DNA of 42,585 bases. Source: Chara braunii. Taxonomy: Eukaryota; Streptophyta; Charophyceae; Charales; Characeae. The notes under the pieces were generated by a model. It worked only from the letters and a program-made list of their open reading frames with translations, was not told where the DNA came from and ran no database searches. The position numbers and the translations under genes were made by a program. Below, piece after piece: positions 10,631 to 20,932 of this stretch (position 1 is the stretch's first letter; the number at the start of each line of letters is the position of its first letter). The stretch covers positions 579,735 to 622,319 of the forward strand of contig BFEA01000672.1 in NCBI GenBank assembly GCA_003427395.1, read 5' to 3'.

Positions 10631-11200
10631 TGTCGGCGCGAATACCCTTACAAGGGTATCCGCCCTGTTTTTTTTGTAAGTAACAGAAAACAGTTTTGGC
10701 TTAAAGTTTAAGTACACCGCGCTAAGCTCGGTTGTGTCTGTAACTGCGTTGATTGGGTGGTTAACCACAATAGCGAGTGTGTGAGCGCGCAGGTTTAAGG
10801 CGCCCGTGATTCTTTTCTGTTGTTGATCGTAAGAGTCGGCTCGGACCTCGGTCGTTTTGCTTAGATAATATTATTTATTATTTATTTTCGATTAAGCAGG
10901 AATTAAGGATATTTTCTGTTGATTGGTACTTTTGACCGAGTCGAACGCGCTTGCAGAGAACGACCCCGACGATGGCATCGGCAACGACGGCGCGACTTTC
11001 GTGCGGTGAGCGGGGTGTCGTAGGATGGCGCGCGGGGCAATTATGGCACGGTATAAGCGAACCTGCGCGGGCACTGAGAGCCGCGCNGCCNTTTNATTGG
11101 CCCAAAGCGNCGNGTCGCANCGTCTTATATGGCACCCGACGTGTTTGGTCTCAGGCTTGGGCTTAGCCCTATAGGTTACGACATTGGACTGACACTACGA
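10631..11200 (+). repeat. R1 left terminal inverted repeat
   Basis: It begins TGTCG and contains a subterminal palindrome ATACCCTTACAAGGGTAT at 10642-10659. The block gtgtgagcgcgcaggtttaaggcgcccgtgatt (10,768-10,812) recurs inverted at about 18,905-18,935 and in R2 at about 27,240-27,275. The GGCTTAGCC...TAGGTTAC block is at about 11,160-11,180. The inner limit is approximate. Confidence 0.6.
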
Positions 11201-11752
11201 AGGTTCGGGGATCGAGGCCGGCAGGNGTTGACGCAGCGACAGCGGAGCATCGAGGANGAAGCCGATGGGGTTGAGGGTTGTGGAGCTATCCCCCTTNGTT
11301 TCGTCAATNGCGGNGTNCGAACGGTGGTGGCGTTTTCTAAAATAANTTTACTTCAGCGTTGTATTTTTTTTTGTATATATACCCCGGCGGGCTTTTGATT
11401 TGGACGAGACGCCGGATCTAATGGCCGTCACGACAGTCGAGGACCTTGAGTGNGCGCCTCTTTCGGCGGGCCCGTTCGGGTTCCTTGTGGTGGGGAGTGA
11501 TTGAAANCCCCCACGGATAGCCNTCGNGGCGGCCGAGGNCCTCGGGCGTGCGGATCTTTTGGTTGACTTGCGGATTTCTGCGAGTTCAGAATGCCGACGG
11601 ATCTTCTTTACCCCGCCGGTCTTGAGATAAACGGACCAAGGGGGTTTAACGTATGTACAAACCGGTGGGTGATTAGCCCACGAGGTGGAAGAAACCCTGA
11701 GTGGCAGGGACCCCTTTGTGGATGTGAGTATGCCCGCGGGGCTTTTCCTCCG

Positions 11753-12389
11753 TTTCGGGGTTCAAAGTCCTTATTTGAATATTTGTTACTACCGCAACAG
11801 GTCAGCGTCGGACCGTTTTCCCTAGCCCCGCGCGTGGGCACATAGCAGGCGTGCGTTCTTGGCTCTGCAGCTTGCTATGAGAAACCGGAACGGGGCTGTC
11901 TCCCGAGAAAATTGAAGGGGTGGTGAGGTCTGGGAAAAAGGGGGTGGACCATCCAGTGGCACCAGGGCCGGGTTTTTTTGGGCCAGCCACTAGGCCTCCC
12001 CACCGATCCCCTCCCCCTGCGAGCTCAGTGGGGGAGGGGCATGGACCTAGTCAGGCGGNNNNNNNNNNNNNNNNNNNNNNNNNTTTCGGGGTTCAAAGTC
12101 CTTATTTGAATATTTGCTACTACCGCAACAGGTCGGCGTCGGGCCGTTTTCCCTGGGCCCGCGCGTGGGCACATAGCAGGCCTGCATTCGTGGCTCTGCA
12201 GCTTGCTATGAGAAACCGGAACGGGGTTGTCTCCCGAGAAAATTGAAGGGGTGGTGAGGTCTGGGAAAAAGGGGGTGGACCATCCAGTGGCACCAGGGCC
12301 GGGTTTTTTTGGGCCAGCCACTAGGCCTCCCCACCGATCCCCTCCCCCTGCGAGCTCAGTGGGGGAGGGGCATGGACCTAGTCAGGCGG
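11753..12389. other. 306-bp direct duplication flanking a 25-N gap (12059-12083)
   Basis: Bases 11753-12058 and 12084-12389 are the same 306-bp sequence with only a handful of substitutions. They start at TTTCGGGG and stop at GTCAGGCGG exactly at the two gap edges. Equal length and gap-edge position suggest an assembly artefact (two haplotypes or an unjoined overlap) rather than a biological duplication. Confidence 0.85.
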
Positions 12390-13129
12390 TACCGGGCAAC
12401 CGTAGGAAGAACCGTAGTGCACTGGGTTGCCGCAAAGCAGAATAGACAGGCAACGACGGGAATGGGTAACACTGCAGCAGCGGGCTGGGGGAGACTCCCT
12501 CGGGAGTCACGAAGTTGTACCTGCGTGCAGGTCGTTCGTCGGACATGGGTATAGGGGCGAAAGACTAATNGAACCGTCTAGTAGCTGGTTCNCTCCGAAG
12601 TTTNCCTCGGGCCGGCTGGCGCTGCANNGTAGACCGCTGCGCTAAAATGCCAAGCGGGGAAGGAGCAGTGGCTGTCGGGTCGGGTGTTGGAGCAGAAAGG
12701 AACGATAGCGCAGAAGGGNCGATGATCGGGGGCACTGTGTAGCAGTTGGNCGCTGTGCTAACGACGACGGGCGGAGGGACGAGCATCAGCGCGGTGAGCC
12801 CAAGCGGAGAAGTAACGGGCGGCTGGGCACTGCACAAGCAACGACGGGCTAGGAGGAAGGGGAGAGGATGAGGCCAGCGAGACTGGCCGAATGTGGGCAT
12901 GGTACAAGCCGGGTGCATACGGGGTAGCAGGGTGACGAACGGGTGGAGTGGACGAACAGAAAGACGGGACGAAGACAGACAGTAGAAGGAAAAAGTGAAT
13001 GAATCAGGACCGGAATTGCGTCCGGGTACGTTCAAAGGTAAGGACGCAGGAGCAGGGCTATGGCGGACAGGAGGATGCGCGGTGCGCTCGATTCTTAACA
13101 GAATCAAGCCGGGTAAGAATCTATTTCGA

Positions 13130-13480
13130 GGTTTTAAGCACGGGCGACCGAGATCGTACTGATAGTTCTAACTGGAAGTTAGTAAATTTAGAGTTAGTAA
13201 GGAAAAACGCTCCGCAGAACTATGGCGGAGAGGGAAGGAGGCAGGAGTGAAAGTTTTGAATCTCACTCGATCCTCGGTGGATTCGAGTGAGATAAGATAC
13301 TAAACTACGGATTTTAGACAGGGCGACCGTGGCTGTAGTATTAGATTTGATGGAAGATTAGTGAACAGGAAGTTAGTGAGAAAAGGTGGTGCGCGGAGGC
13401 ACTCGAAAACGAATACGGCCGGGAGCGAAGATCGAATATCTCGCTCGATGCTTGGTGAAATCGAGCGAGACAAGACTCGT
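13130..13480. repeat. Two-copy repeat (about 179 bp), each with a 10-bp hairpin
   Basis: Both copies carry gggcgaccg, a run of gttagt-type words, then a hairpin. Hairpin 1: TCTCACTCGA (13261-13270) with TCGAGTGAGA (13283-13292). Hairpin 2: TCTCGCTCGA (13439-13448) with TCGAGCGAGA (13461-13470). The single stem difference (A-T to G-C) is compensated on the other arm. Confidence 0.75.
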
Positions 13481-14638
13481 TTTGGAGGTTCTTGGACATG
13501 GTGAGTTAGGTAGCGTAGTTGGCTTGGTCAGTAGAGGACTGTGTAATGAGGTTTGAGGAAAGATAGACTGCGAGGAGTAAGGGGGAAAGAAGGTGGGTNG
13601 ATTTGGACTGGGAAGTGNGTTAAATACATGCAGAATAAGGNAAAGTGCAGCAAGGGAGAGCGGGGAGATTCAGTCCGAGTTTGCCTTTCGTACCGAGAAA
13701 GAGGCACGGGGCCGACCGCGCTGTGCACAGGGAGAGGAAGCGAGAAAAGAAAGGACGGAAAAAGGGATACGTACCTGGCCTCCCTCCTAGCGGAAGATTC
13801 ACTCAAAGCTTGCTTACCTTGGGGCCGACCGTGCGGCTGAAAGGCTTACCTGTTGATGGGGNCTGGCACACTACAGCTCGNGACGGATCATGTTNTGTTG
13901 ATCCGCTGTGNTGGGATGGAGACAGGGNTGAGNACGACGGNCTGTCATCTCACCAGCTGAAGCCGCCAGGAGAAGAGNTGGCCGGCTGCGAACTTGAAGA
14001 TTGACCGGCGTGCCCCGCAACCTATGGGAGCCCACCCGTGTCTGACGCTGAGCTCAACCTGGGGGTTGGAGTGGCTGGAGTTCAGCTACGAGACTGAAGG
14101 GGTCTGCTTATGGGTCAGTCGCGCTGCCCTTTCTGATATCTGGAGGGCGTAACGGTTGGGCCGACTATGGCAGCGCTGGTGCGGACTGACTGCGCACAAG
14201 GAGTGACGTTATTGTGTGTGTCGTGGCAGGACTGATACCGTTGACTGTGTGCCATGGCTATTGTTGCGTAGTATGGTGGACTGTTGCTGTGCCTATGGAT
14301 GGTGTTGCGTTCTTGCTGCTAGTTGTTGCCAGCCGCACGAGCTGCGAATGGGATTGATTGGCTGTGTACAACCAGCTGTTGCTGTGGTTGGCTGTGCGTG
14401 AGCTGTCACAGGTTGGTGGCGATTGTGCACTGAACGCAGCTGCGAACTGCGCAAAAAACCGTTACTACCACTTGCTACTGATCGCTGCATGTTGCGACAC
14501 GCTATCGCCGGCTATTACCAACCGCTACCGGCCTCTATGTGGTGCGATCAGACTTGGAGAGGTGGTCAGGCTGGACAGGTAGGGGGTTGGTGCTATGATT
14601 TGGGAAGTCGTAAGGGGGTTGAGTTCGGCAGTTGACTC

Positions 14639-14719
14639 CAGTTTGACCCAGTTGTTACACTGGCTACCATTGCGGGGCCCTCAGGCGCTCCAAGATTACA
14701 AGGCCCTCTCTTGCGAGAC
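14639..14719 (+). other. Exon-like block A in R1
   Basis: The frame reads DPVVTLATIAGPSGAPRLQGPLL. R2 (24,476-24,562, minus) reads DQVAEHFLAIIAGPSGARKLQGPLL, so R1 lacks exactly 6 bases and keeps the frame. Conserved words are IAGPSGA and LQGPLL. I do not recognise the protein and see no convincing splice sites for this block. Confidence 0.4.
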
Positions 14720-14802
14720 TGAGAGCACCATTCTTGGATATGAGAGTCTCTACCTTCTATTTCTATTCGTTCTAACTCTCAGTCNAATCCTGGTTCTGAG
14801 AG

Positions 14803-14923
14803 GAAGGNGGCANGCGGGATTGCAACCCGTAGGACCNCGTCAAGACTCTGTGGGGAGTTCACCCACCGATTGCGGGAGCTCTGCCGGAACCTAGGCGAGG
14901 TTCTGGAGCCAGGGAACCTTCAG
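14803..14923 (+). other. Exon-like block B in R1 (121 bp)
   Basis: It is bounded by ...GAG AG before 14803 and CAG|GTAAAT after 14923, which fit splice sites. The frame is open for 40 codons (GIATRRT, SRLCGEFTHRLRELCRN, EVLEPGN). R2 has the same block at 24,269-24,389 with identical length, and R3 has its second half at 36,190-36,255. Identity to R2 is about 85 percent by eye, higher than in the flanks. No function recognised. Confidence 0.5.
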
Positions 14924-15176
14924 GTAAATCATCGTTATCTGTGTAATCCACTACTACCCATGTTTGCCTATCTCCGTGCAGTATGATTAATGTATGCATA
15001 AGTTTGTCCCTATGGTTTTTGCTTTCTCTTCAAGATATAATCAGACTAAAGGGAAAGAATGTGTGAGAGTGAAGTTCAAGTTCCTTCTTTATTCTGACTG
15101 AAAGCAAACAAAGGGATAAACTGGGGGAAGGTGGGAGGAAGGTAGTTTTGCATGCGTTTGGAAGGGTCAACCAAAG

Positions 15177-15861
15177 CCTGAGCATTGTTTCCATGGTGAA
15201 TGGCTCAGGGCTGTGTTTATTTGCCTGTTTTCTGAAGGACCAGGCATTGTTTTCATGGTGAATGGCCTGGTTGCTGTGTTTATTTAGTTGTTTTCTGGGG
15301 GACCAGGCATTGTTTCCACGGTGAATGGCCTGGTTGCTCTAGTTAACTCTGGGGGTTGTCTGATTGAAGGGGTTTAAATTCTTGTTTATTCTGAGGGAGG
15401 ATTTTTTGTCTAAGGCTAAGCATTGTTTCCATGGTGAATAGTTTAGCCTAAAAACCACGCACATAAATTAAACTAAGTATAAAGGAAAGTACTTTATGTA
15501 TATTTGCATGTGAACTGGCAGTTGGGCATTGTTTCTACTGTGAATGGTCCAGCGTTAAGCCATATCATTAAGAAGAGAGAAGGAAAAATGCAGAATATAA
15601 ATGGAAATAGTTTGGGGCAAGCTGAACATCGTTTCTACTGTGAATGGTTCAGTCCCCTGCCCATATTTGTATTTTCTTTTTATCGAAGTCAGAGAAATAT
15701 TAAAATCTTTGGATATTAAACANCTCAGGGCGACTAGGCATTGTTTCCATGGCGAATGGCTTAGTCATCTGCCCAAAAGAAGAAAAAAAGTAGTTGTGTC
15801 ACCTGTTCGTGTATATCATGAAGACAAGNTGGGCATTGTTTCNATGGCGAATNGTCCAGCT
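15177..15861 (+). repeat. Hairpin array H1 of R1: eight stem-loops with a constant loop
   Basis: Eight units share a loop close to ATTGTTTCCATGGTGAAT and differ in their 7-8-bp stems. Left arms start at 15177, 15239, 15302, 15413, 15521, 15621, 15732 and 15827. The stems are CCTGAGC/GCTCAGG, ACCAGGC/GCCTGGT (twice), AGGCTAA/TTAGCCT, GTTGGGC/GTCCAGC, GCTGAAC/GTTCAGT, GACTAGGC/GCTTAGTC and AGNTGGGC/GTCCAGCT. Spacing is 62-111 bp. The array lies about 250 bp after exon-like block B. Confidence 0.85.
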
Positions 15862-16139
15862 CTATGTCTTATGTAAGATGGGNATAAGGATTCAAGAACT
15901 TGAAGATTCATGAACTATCTGTATGGAATAAACTTGGGGTGGTGAGAGTACTTACATTTGTGGTTTGGTTTGCATGTGACTGGATGGGATAACTAGTTTG
16001 TTTGGGTTTCATTACTATAGGTAGTTGCTGTAGTTGCTCGCCANGTGCTAGNGTCGTAGGAGTTAGTGTCAATTCCTGCATTTTCTGTAAATAACGTTTT
16101 TTTTACTTAGGTCAATTCGTGCATTTTCTGAGATCTTTT

Positions 16140-16835
16140 CTTATACTTGGCTTTGTATAAATCTTGGCAACNTANTTTTCCTACGGGAAGCGCTGCCGAA
16201 ATTTCTATAAATNCAAGAAGTGAGTCAANTTTTGACTTGTTAGAGTTCAACTTGTCTTTTCCATATATGGATTAGTATAANTATGGAAAGTCTTCTTTTC
16301 TAGAGGGAGTGCTGCCCAAATTTTTACTAATTCAGGGAGTTAGAAAAAATTGGACTTTGAGAAGTCAAAGTTATTCTCAAATTCTGGACCTCGCTTTGTA
16401 TAAATTTTGGGAGAGCACTTTTCTAGGGGGAGTGCTGCCAAATTTTCTGTAAAATTAAGGAGTTAGTTAAATTCAGTCAAAAAGTTGAGCTCGCGCTGTT
16501 ATTCGAGTTCGTATCTGGCTTAGTATAAATTTGGGAAGTCTCTCTTTCTAAAGGGAGTGCTCCCCAAATTTCTACTAATTTAGAGAATTAAACAGGATTT
16601 GACTTTCAAGAGCTAGAGATTAATTCTGCTTTCATATCTGACTTAGTATAAATCTGGGAAGTCTCCCTTTTCAAAGGGAGTGCTGCCCAAATTTCTACTA
16701 ATTCAATGAGTTTGACAGAGTTTGACTTTCCAGAGTTAGAGATTATTTCTGCTTTCATATCTCGACTTATATAAATTACGAAAAGACATTTTTCCTACGG
16801 GAAGCGCTGCCAAAATTTTCTTAGTTTAGAGTAGA
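16140..16835 (+). repeat. Hairpin array H2 of R1: about six units of 122 bp
   Basis: The tataaat core recurs near 16155, 16275, 16398, 16525, 16648 and 16771. Each unit has a long hairpin. In the fourth unit (16520-16578), TTAGTATAAATTTGGG pairs with CCCAAATTTCTACTAA with one mismatch, and an inner stem CTCTCTTT/AAAGGGAG follows. Between hairpins are lines of the gagtttgactttc... type. The same array lies inverted in R2 at 22,480-23,060. Confidence 0.8.
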
Positions 16836-18377
16836 TAGATTATATTTTGATAGGAGATTAAGGCAATCCACCCAGAATAGGGGAGATTTTTGCAGTTGGT
16901 CTACCTTTGGCTTAAGCACTGACTTAAAAGCAGACTTAGGTTTAGCTTATAAGGAGGTTTTGAGTGAGAATGTATTATGAAGTTGTATTCTCCATACACT
17001 TATGATCTTAGCTTGGGAATTGGTCTGCCGTGTGTTACAGGTTCTTTTGATCATTTGATCCAAGTTCAGGGCTAGATTCAGCTNGATNCCTTGAGGATCA
17101 CTTACTGTTATCACTGATAACAGNTCGNTTGCCGATTCGTCGGTCTACGACTCAATTTCAACTCTCCCTCTACACTCAACCTAAAAGNCTTTAGCCCTGG
17201 TGATTTCNNTGTTTTATTAAGGTTTCACCCAGACTTTTATTGAATGGTCATTTAACAAAGGTGCTGAGTATTTAATTAAGGTTGGTTGGACAGGAGGTTT
17301 GGGGCTTGCATGGCTAAAGCGATGGGTATGAGTGTCGAAGGTGGTTGGGGTTAACTTCGTGTAGTGTGTGGGCTGTTGATTTGGTTCGTTGATGTGATGG
17401 CAGGTATGTGTTCTGAAGCAGATTCTGGATTTGGTTGCCTACGATCACACATATATGTATTATTATGAGAAACCCTAGTGAGACCGTGAAAAGTGATCGT
17501 CACATACTAAACCCTTATATATGTATACATGGGTATACTTGGGATGAATGTTTGCATAGATTGAAGAGCCCCACATTAAAGCCCTACTCAGAAGCTGAGA
17601 CTGAGGGGCTTAGGGGAGGTCTCTCCTTTTATTCTTGTCTCTTGCTTTTTGATGATTTTCTTAGTCGAACATTTGGTCCTGGGCCGGGATTCGAGGTCCT
17701 TGTCCAGGACATCCCAAGCCCTAGGCTCTGCAGGGGAGGGGTTTTCCCTCGCGCGGAGCCTATTTGATTTGCCTACCGTGACACTCAGGTCGAGAGCCTG
17801 AGGTGCCTCGGCGGCTACACGACTATTCTTTCAGCCGTGCAATGTCGTGAAGGGTTAGGCCCTCACGACACTTCAAGTCTGACACTTGAGTGTCATAAGC
17901 GGTACTCGGATCCACGAGGGACCGCTCGATTATGGGCGCTACATAGTACGCCATCGTTGCGACTGCTTGTGTGCGCCTGCATTGCAAGTCGATATGCGTA
18001 ATCCCTGCGTCCGCGCGGTTTTATACTAAGTTCAGCACGCGACGCCTATCCGATTTCCGCATTGGAAAGTTATGGGTTGGCTACCGAGGGGCTAGGAGCA
18101 TTGTCGCATTGTTGGTATTGTGTCATTTCGTATATATGTTGTTTTGTGTGTATGTGTGTTCGTAAAGTGGAGTGCGCGTGGTGTGTGGGTGGCGTCCTAG
18201 TCGATCGACGATGAATCGCGCTTGGGACCTCAGCCCCCCCAAGATGTCGGTTCGCGTGCGGGTGCGATAAAGGCGTATTACCGCGCGTACCCCCTATGCT
18301 ACAGCGAACGAGAATCGCCCTCGACTGGTCCACCTCTGCGATTGCAACTGATTAGCTTTCGTAATGTGGACTGGTAG
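16836..18377. other. R1 non-coding part between H2 and block C
   Basis: No supported gene. The stretch 17,050-18,300 is matched, inverted, by R2 21,000-22,260. Shared words include tgaatggtcatttaa/aatggccattta, gataacag/ttatcagt and gtccttgtccaggacatccca. Ends of predicted ORFs are not kept between the copies. Confidence 0.6.
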
Positions 18378-18429
18378 CTCGGCGGGGATACGCCCGCGGA
18401 AGGGAGGTGACAGCTCCCGTAAGGTGTAG
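18378..18429 (+). other. Exon-like block C in R1 (52 bp)
   Basis: It is bounded by TAG before 18378 and GTAG|GTAAGT after 18429. R2 (20,878-20,932, minus, 55 bp) and R3 (31,758-31,809, minus, 52 bp) have the same block with the same kind of borders. The shared frame reads SSAGIRPRKGG in R1, NSTGICAPKGG in R2 and SSAGIRPPKGS in R3. R1 ends in an in-frame TAG where the others have GAG. Confidence 0.4.
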
Positions 18430-18619
18430 GTAAGTCGTGCCTCGCGTAGGCCCTGTCCTGTCGTAAGGGCTCGCGAGAGGTATGGCGGGCGCACTCGGCC
18501 GGAGCGGCTTGCGGAAGCTCCATGTATATTGCGACGAAGGGTTCTAAAAACCAACTCCTGCGTGACAAGGCCGGGAGAGTCTCGCGCTGCCCCCGTGCGG
18601 TGCCGGACTGATGCGCCCG

Positions 18620-19077
18620 ACAGCCACCGTAACCTACAAGGCTAAGCCCCAGCCTGGAATGAGCACGCCCCGAATCCCATATGAAGAGGTACAGTGTGGT
18701 GCCTAAGGCTGGCACATACCTAAAGGCTCACTCCCACCTATAAACAAGCGCGCAACCGCTACATTCCCTTGCTGTCCTACGTACCGCCCCTCCTACCATC
18801 CTTGCCACCGGTTAGATAGGGCAACCAAGGGTCAGCCTACCAACCTTTGGCCTAATCAAAGGCACAAAATCAGGCCGGATATCAGTATCAGCGGTATGAT
18901 CAAAGAGGCAAAATCACGGGCGCGCCTTGAAGCTGTGCGCTCACTCATCCTACCTATTTAGACAACCTTGGTCCATACATAGGTAGTCGTTTTGAACACA
19001 CAGGCCCGGACCGTCGGCCCCGCTGTCACTTGCAAAAACCCAGGGCGAATACCCCTACCAGGGTATTCGCGCCGACA
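18620..19077 (-). repeat. R1 right terminal inverted repeat
   Basis: Read on the minus strand it starts TGTCGGCGCGAATACCCTGG at 19077, with the same subterminal palindrome (here GGTAGGGGTATT), then gagcgcacagcttcaaggcgcgcccgtgatt, then ggcttagccttgtaggttac. It matches 10,631-11,200 and the R2 end at 27,419. Confidence 0.6.
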
Positions 19078-19935
19078 GCGCCCATACAATTTTTTTTATC
19101 CCAGGTGTCACTTCCGTTTTATCTTTATCTATGAGACCCTTAACTGCGAGATCATCAATGTACGGCTCGGTAATCCGAGGGTTGACTGGTTGCATCACCT
19201 TGATCATATTGCGTTGTACCATTGCCACATCGTTGGTCCAACCTTGGGGTGCGACATTCATATGTACTAACTCTCTATGTGTGTGTATTTCCCTTATACG
19301 ACGGTCTACAGGATAGACCAGAAACTGATCATATCCTTACTAAAGGTCAATTAGAGATACAATTGACCTCCCCGCGCAAGATTCTGATAACTGATATGCA
19401 TTAGGTAATCCCCCAGCATCCCTCACGGTTACCTCATTCAATCGTTGGACGTCTTGTACCCATCTGAGTACCCCGTTTGGCTTTACAAAGTAAAACTAGG
19501 GAGAAGCATATGGTCTGCTAGAAAATTCTGCAATATTCGTACGGATCTTCTCATTTAGGTACTCCACCACTTTCTCGCGATCTTCTAGGTTGGGGTACTT
19601 AGCCCCTCGGACATTCCATGGATCATGTAGCATGGTATGAATGTGAATTATCTCGACTTTATTCACATCCAGCTGCCCACGTTGATCATCATTTAAAGCA
19701 TATGCTACATGCTTCTCACGCACGAGGTTCCTTACCAGAGCCTCTTCTCGCTTTGTCAGGAAACCGAGTTCGCCTATTATTAATTTTTTCTCAGTTTCTT
19801 CGTTGATGCGGCAGGGTCCATTCGTTGCCCTTTCTCTCATCTGCCATATGAATTCTCTTTGTTGTTCATAGTACATCCCTTCTTACCGACCTACTAGAAC
19901 TGGCACCGGATAACTTTTTTTATCTACCGTTTTGT
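19078..19935 (-). pseudogene. pol: Reverse transcriptase of copy B (truncated)
   Basis: One minus frame carries KLIIGELGF, then EFSSRPYASP, a TAG at 19496-19498 in place of the Trp seen in copy A, KPNGVLRWVQD, LIDL followed by two stops (19337-19342), GYDQFLVYPVDRR, VHMNVAPQGWTNDVAM and PYIDDLAVKG (YxDD box). A TAA near 19,885 precedes MYYEQQREF. Homology ends abruptly at GIKKIVW, where R1 begins, so the thumb, RNase H and integrase are missing. The active-site motif is intact while the reading frame is not. Confidence 0.85.
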
Positions 19936-19989
19936 ACCGCCTTTTGGAGCCCTACTTGAGCCCACCCCAAAAATATATTGACCGACAAC

Positions 19990-20697
19990 TTAAGCATTTG
20001 GCATATGAGGCCCTATCATTTGGGGAGGAGGAGGTCTATATACAAGATCGACTCTCCCTCCTTCCGGACCTTCTTGGACCCTTTCGGCAAGTGCTCTGAC
20101 GACATCTGGGTAAGTCATCCCATAGGCTGACACCAACTCGACTGCTTCACCAATACTCGATAGGCTCAATACGAGTCCATCAACCTCCTGATCTTTTGTT
20201 TCTTCTTCATCCTCCCCTTTTAGTTTTTTCCTTTTATGTTCGGACTCCTCAAACGTGTATGACCTTGCATTAAGTCGATTCTTCGAGCTATGAAGCCCGG
20301 TATTCTTGCAGGTAATCACTTCAAAATTCTCAAAAGCGGGATCACATAGGATAACGAATATAGTCTCGTTGTGCTTGTTCATTATAAGTGCCTCAGATCT
20401 GGACAAGGAGGAGTTTTCCAATAGTATCGGAAAGTTTAGACTTGACATAATGTAGAAGCATGTGCGTACCTTGACTTTTCCTATCTCTATTACAACATTG
20501 GAAGCAACTCCTGTGTAGCCAATCGTGCCCCTAGCCCCATTGAGGAATCCACAATTATTCTCGTCAACTTCTAGCTCAGTCTTTCTACAATTTTAACATT
20601 TATGCTATTCATTTTGGCCCCCGTATCGACCATGCATGGGCACATATTTCGTGTGATCATACGTCCTTACGAACTTCTAGTCCATCTTACTTCCTGT
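19990..20697 (-). pseudogene. pro: Aspartic protease and linker of copy B
   Basis: The catalytic triplet reads D-T-G (MVDTGAKMN, codons at 20,619-20,627), unlike copy A. Upstream, KMD followed by TAG corresponds to KMDW of copy A near 20,670. The frame shifts before and after the active site. From 20,448 it is open: SLNFPILLENSSLSRSEALIMNKHN, then CDPAFENFEVITCKNTG, and a linker (SIGEAVELVSAYGMTYPDVV) matching copy A. It ends at 19,990. The sequence upstream of 20,697 is R2; gag resumes beyond 27,420. Confidence 0.8.
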
Positions 20698-20877
20698 TGT
20701 CGCGCTTATCGGTCTCGTACCGCGTAGGGCGGGACCCTCACAGCCGCGTCATGCAGGAGTTGGTCTACCTCATCGCAATATATATGGAGCTTCCGCAAGC
20801 CGCTCCGGTCGAGTGCGTCAGCCATACCTCTCTGGAACCCCTACGACAGGATAGGGCATACGCGAGGCACGACTTAC

Positions 20878-20932
20878 CTCCACCTTGTGGGAACTGTCAC
20901 CTCCCTTCGGTGCGCATATCCCCGTCGAGTTC
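20878..20932 (-). other. Exon-like block C in R2 (55 bp)
   Basis: Minus-strand frame NSTGICAPKGG...KVE, with GTGGAG|GTAAGT as donor and CTAG before the block. It is three bases longer than in R1 and R3, which keeps the frame. Confidence 0.4.

Larger units (their letters stand above)
10631..19077 (+). mobile_element. R1: TGTCG-ended element with long inverted ends and hairpin arrays
   Basis: The left end (TGTCGGCGCGAATACCCTT, 10631 onward) and right end (the same motif on the minus strand, ending at 19077) are inverted copies. Both continue with GTATCCGCCCTG-like sequence, a GTGTGAGCGCGCAG...GGCGCCCGTGATT block, and a GGCTTAGCC...TAGGTTAC block 0.4-0.5 kb in. The right end abuts copy B reverse transcriptase. 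There is no long ORF. Short exon-like blocks and two hairpin arrays occur inside. R2 and R3 are diverged relatives. I find no clean target duplication (ctggtaagt on the left, gcgcccata on the right), so R1 may be a recombinant of two copies. Superfamily unknown. Confidence 0.6.

Noticed and set aside
10457-10768. 103-codon minus-strand ORF
   Set aside because: It crosses the LTR/PBS region and the R1 boundary; its sequence resembles no Pol domain.
15177-15861. CRISPR array
   Set aside because: Spacing is irregular, the repeated part is a loop with variable stems, no cas genes are present, and the setting is eukaryotic.
10631-19077. R elements as Helitrons
   Set aside because: There is a hairpin near the end, but termini are TGTCG/CGACA inverted repeats, not TC...CTRR, and no Rep/helicase is seen.
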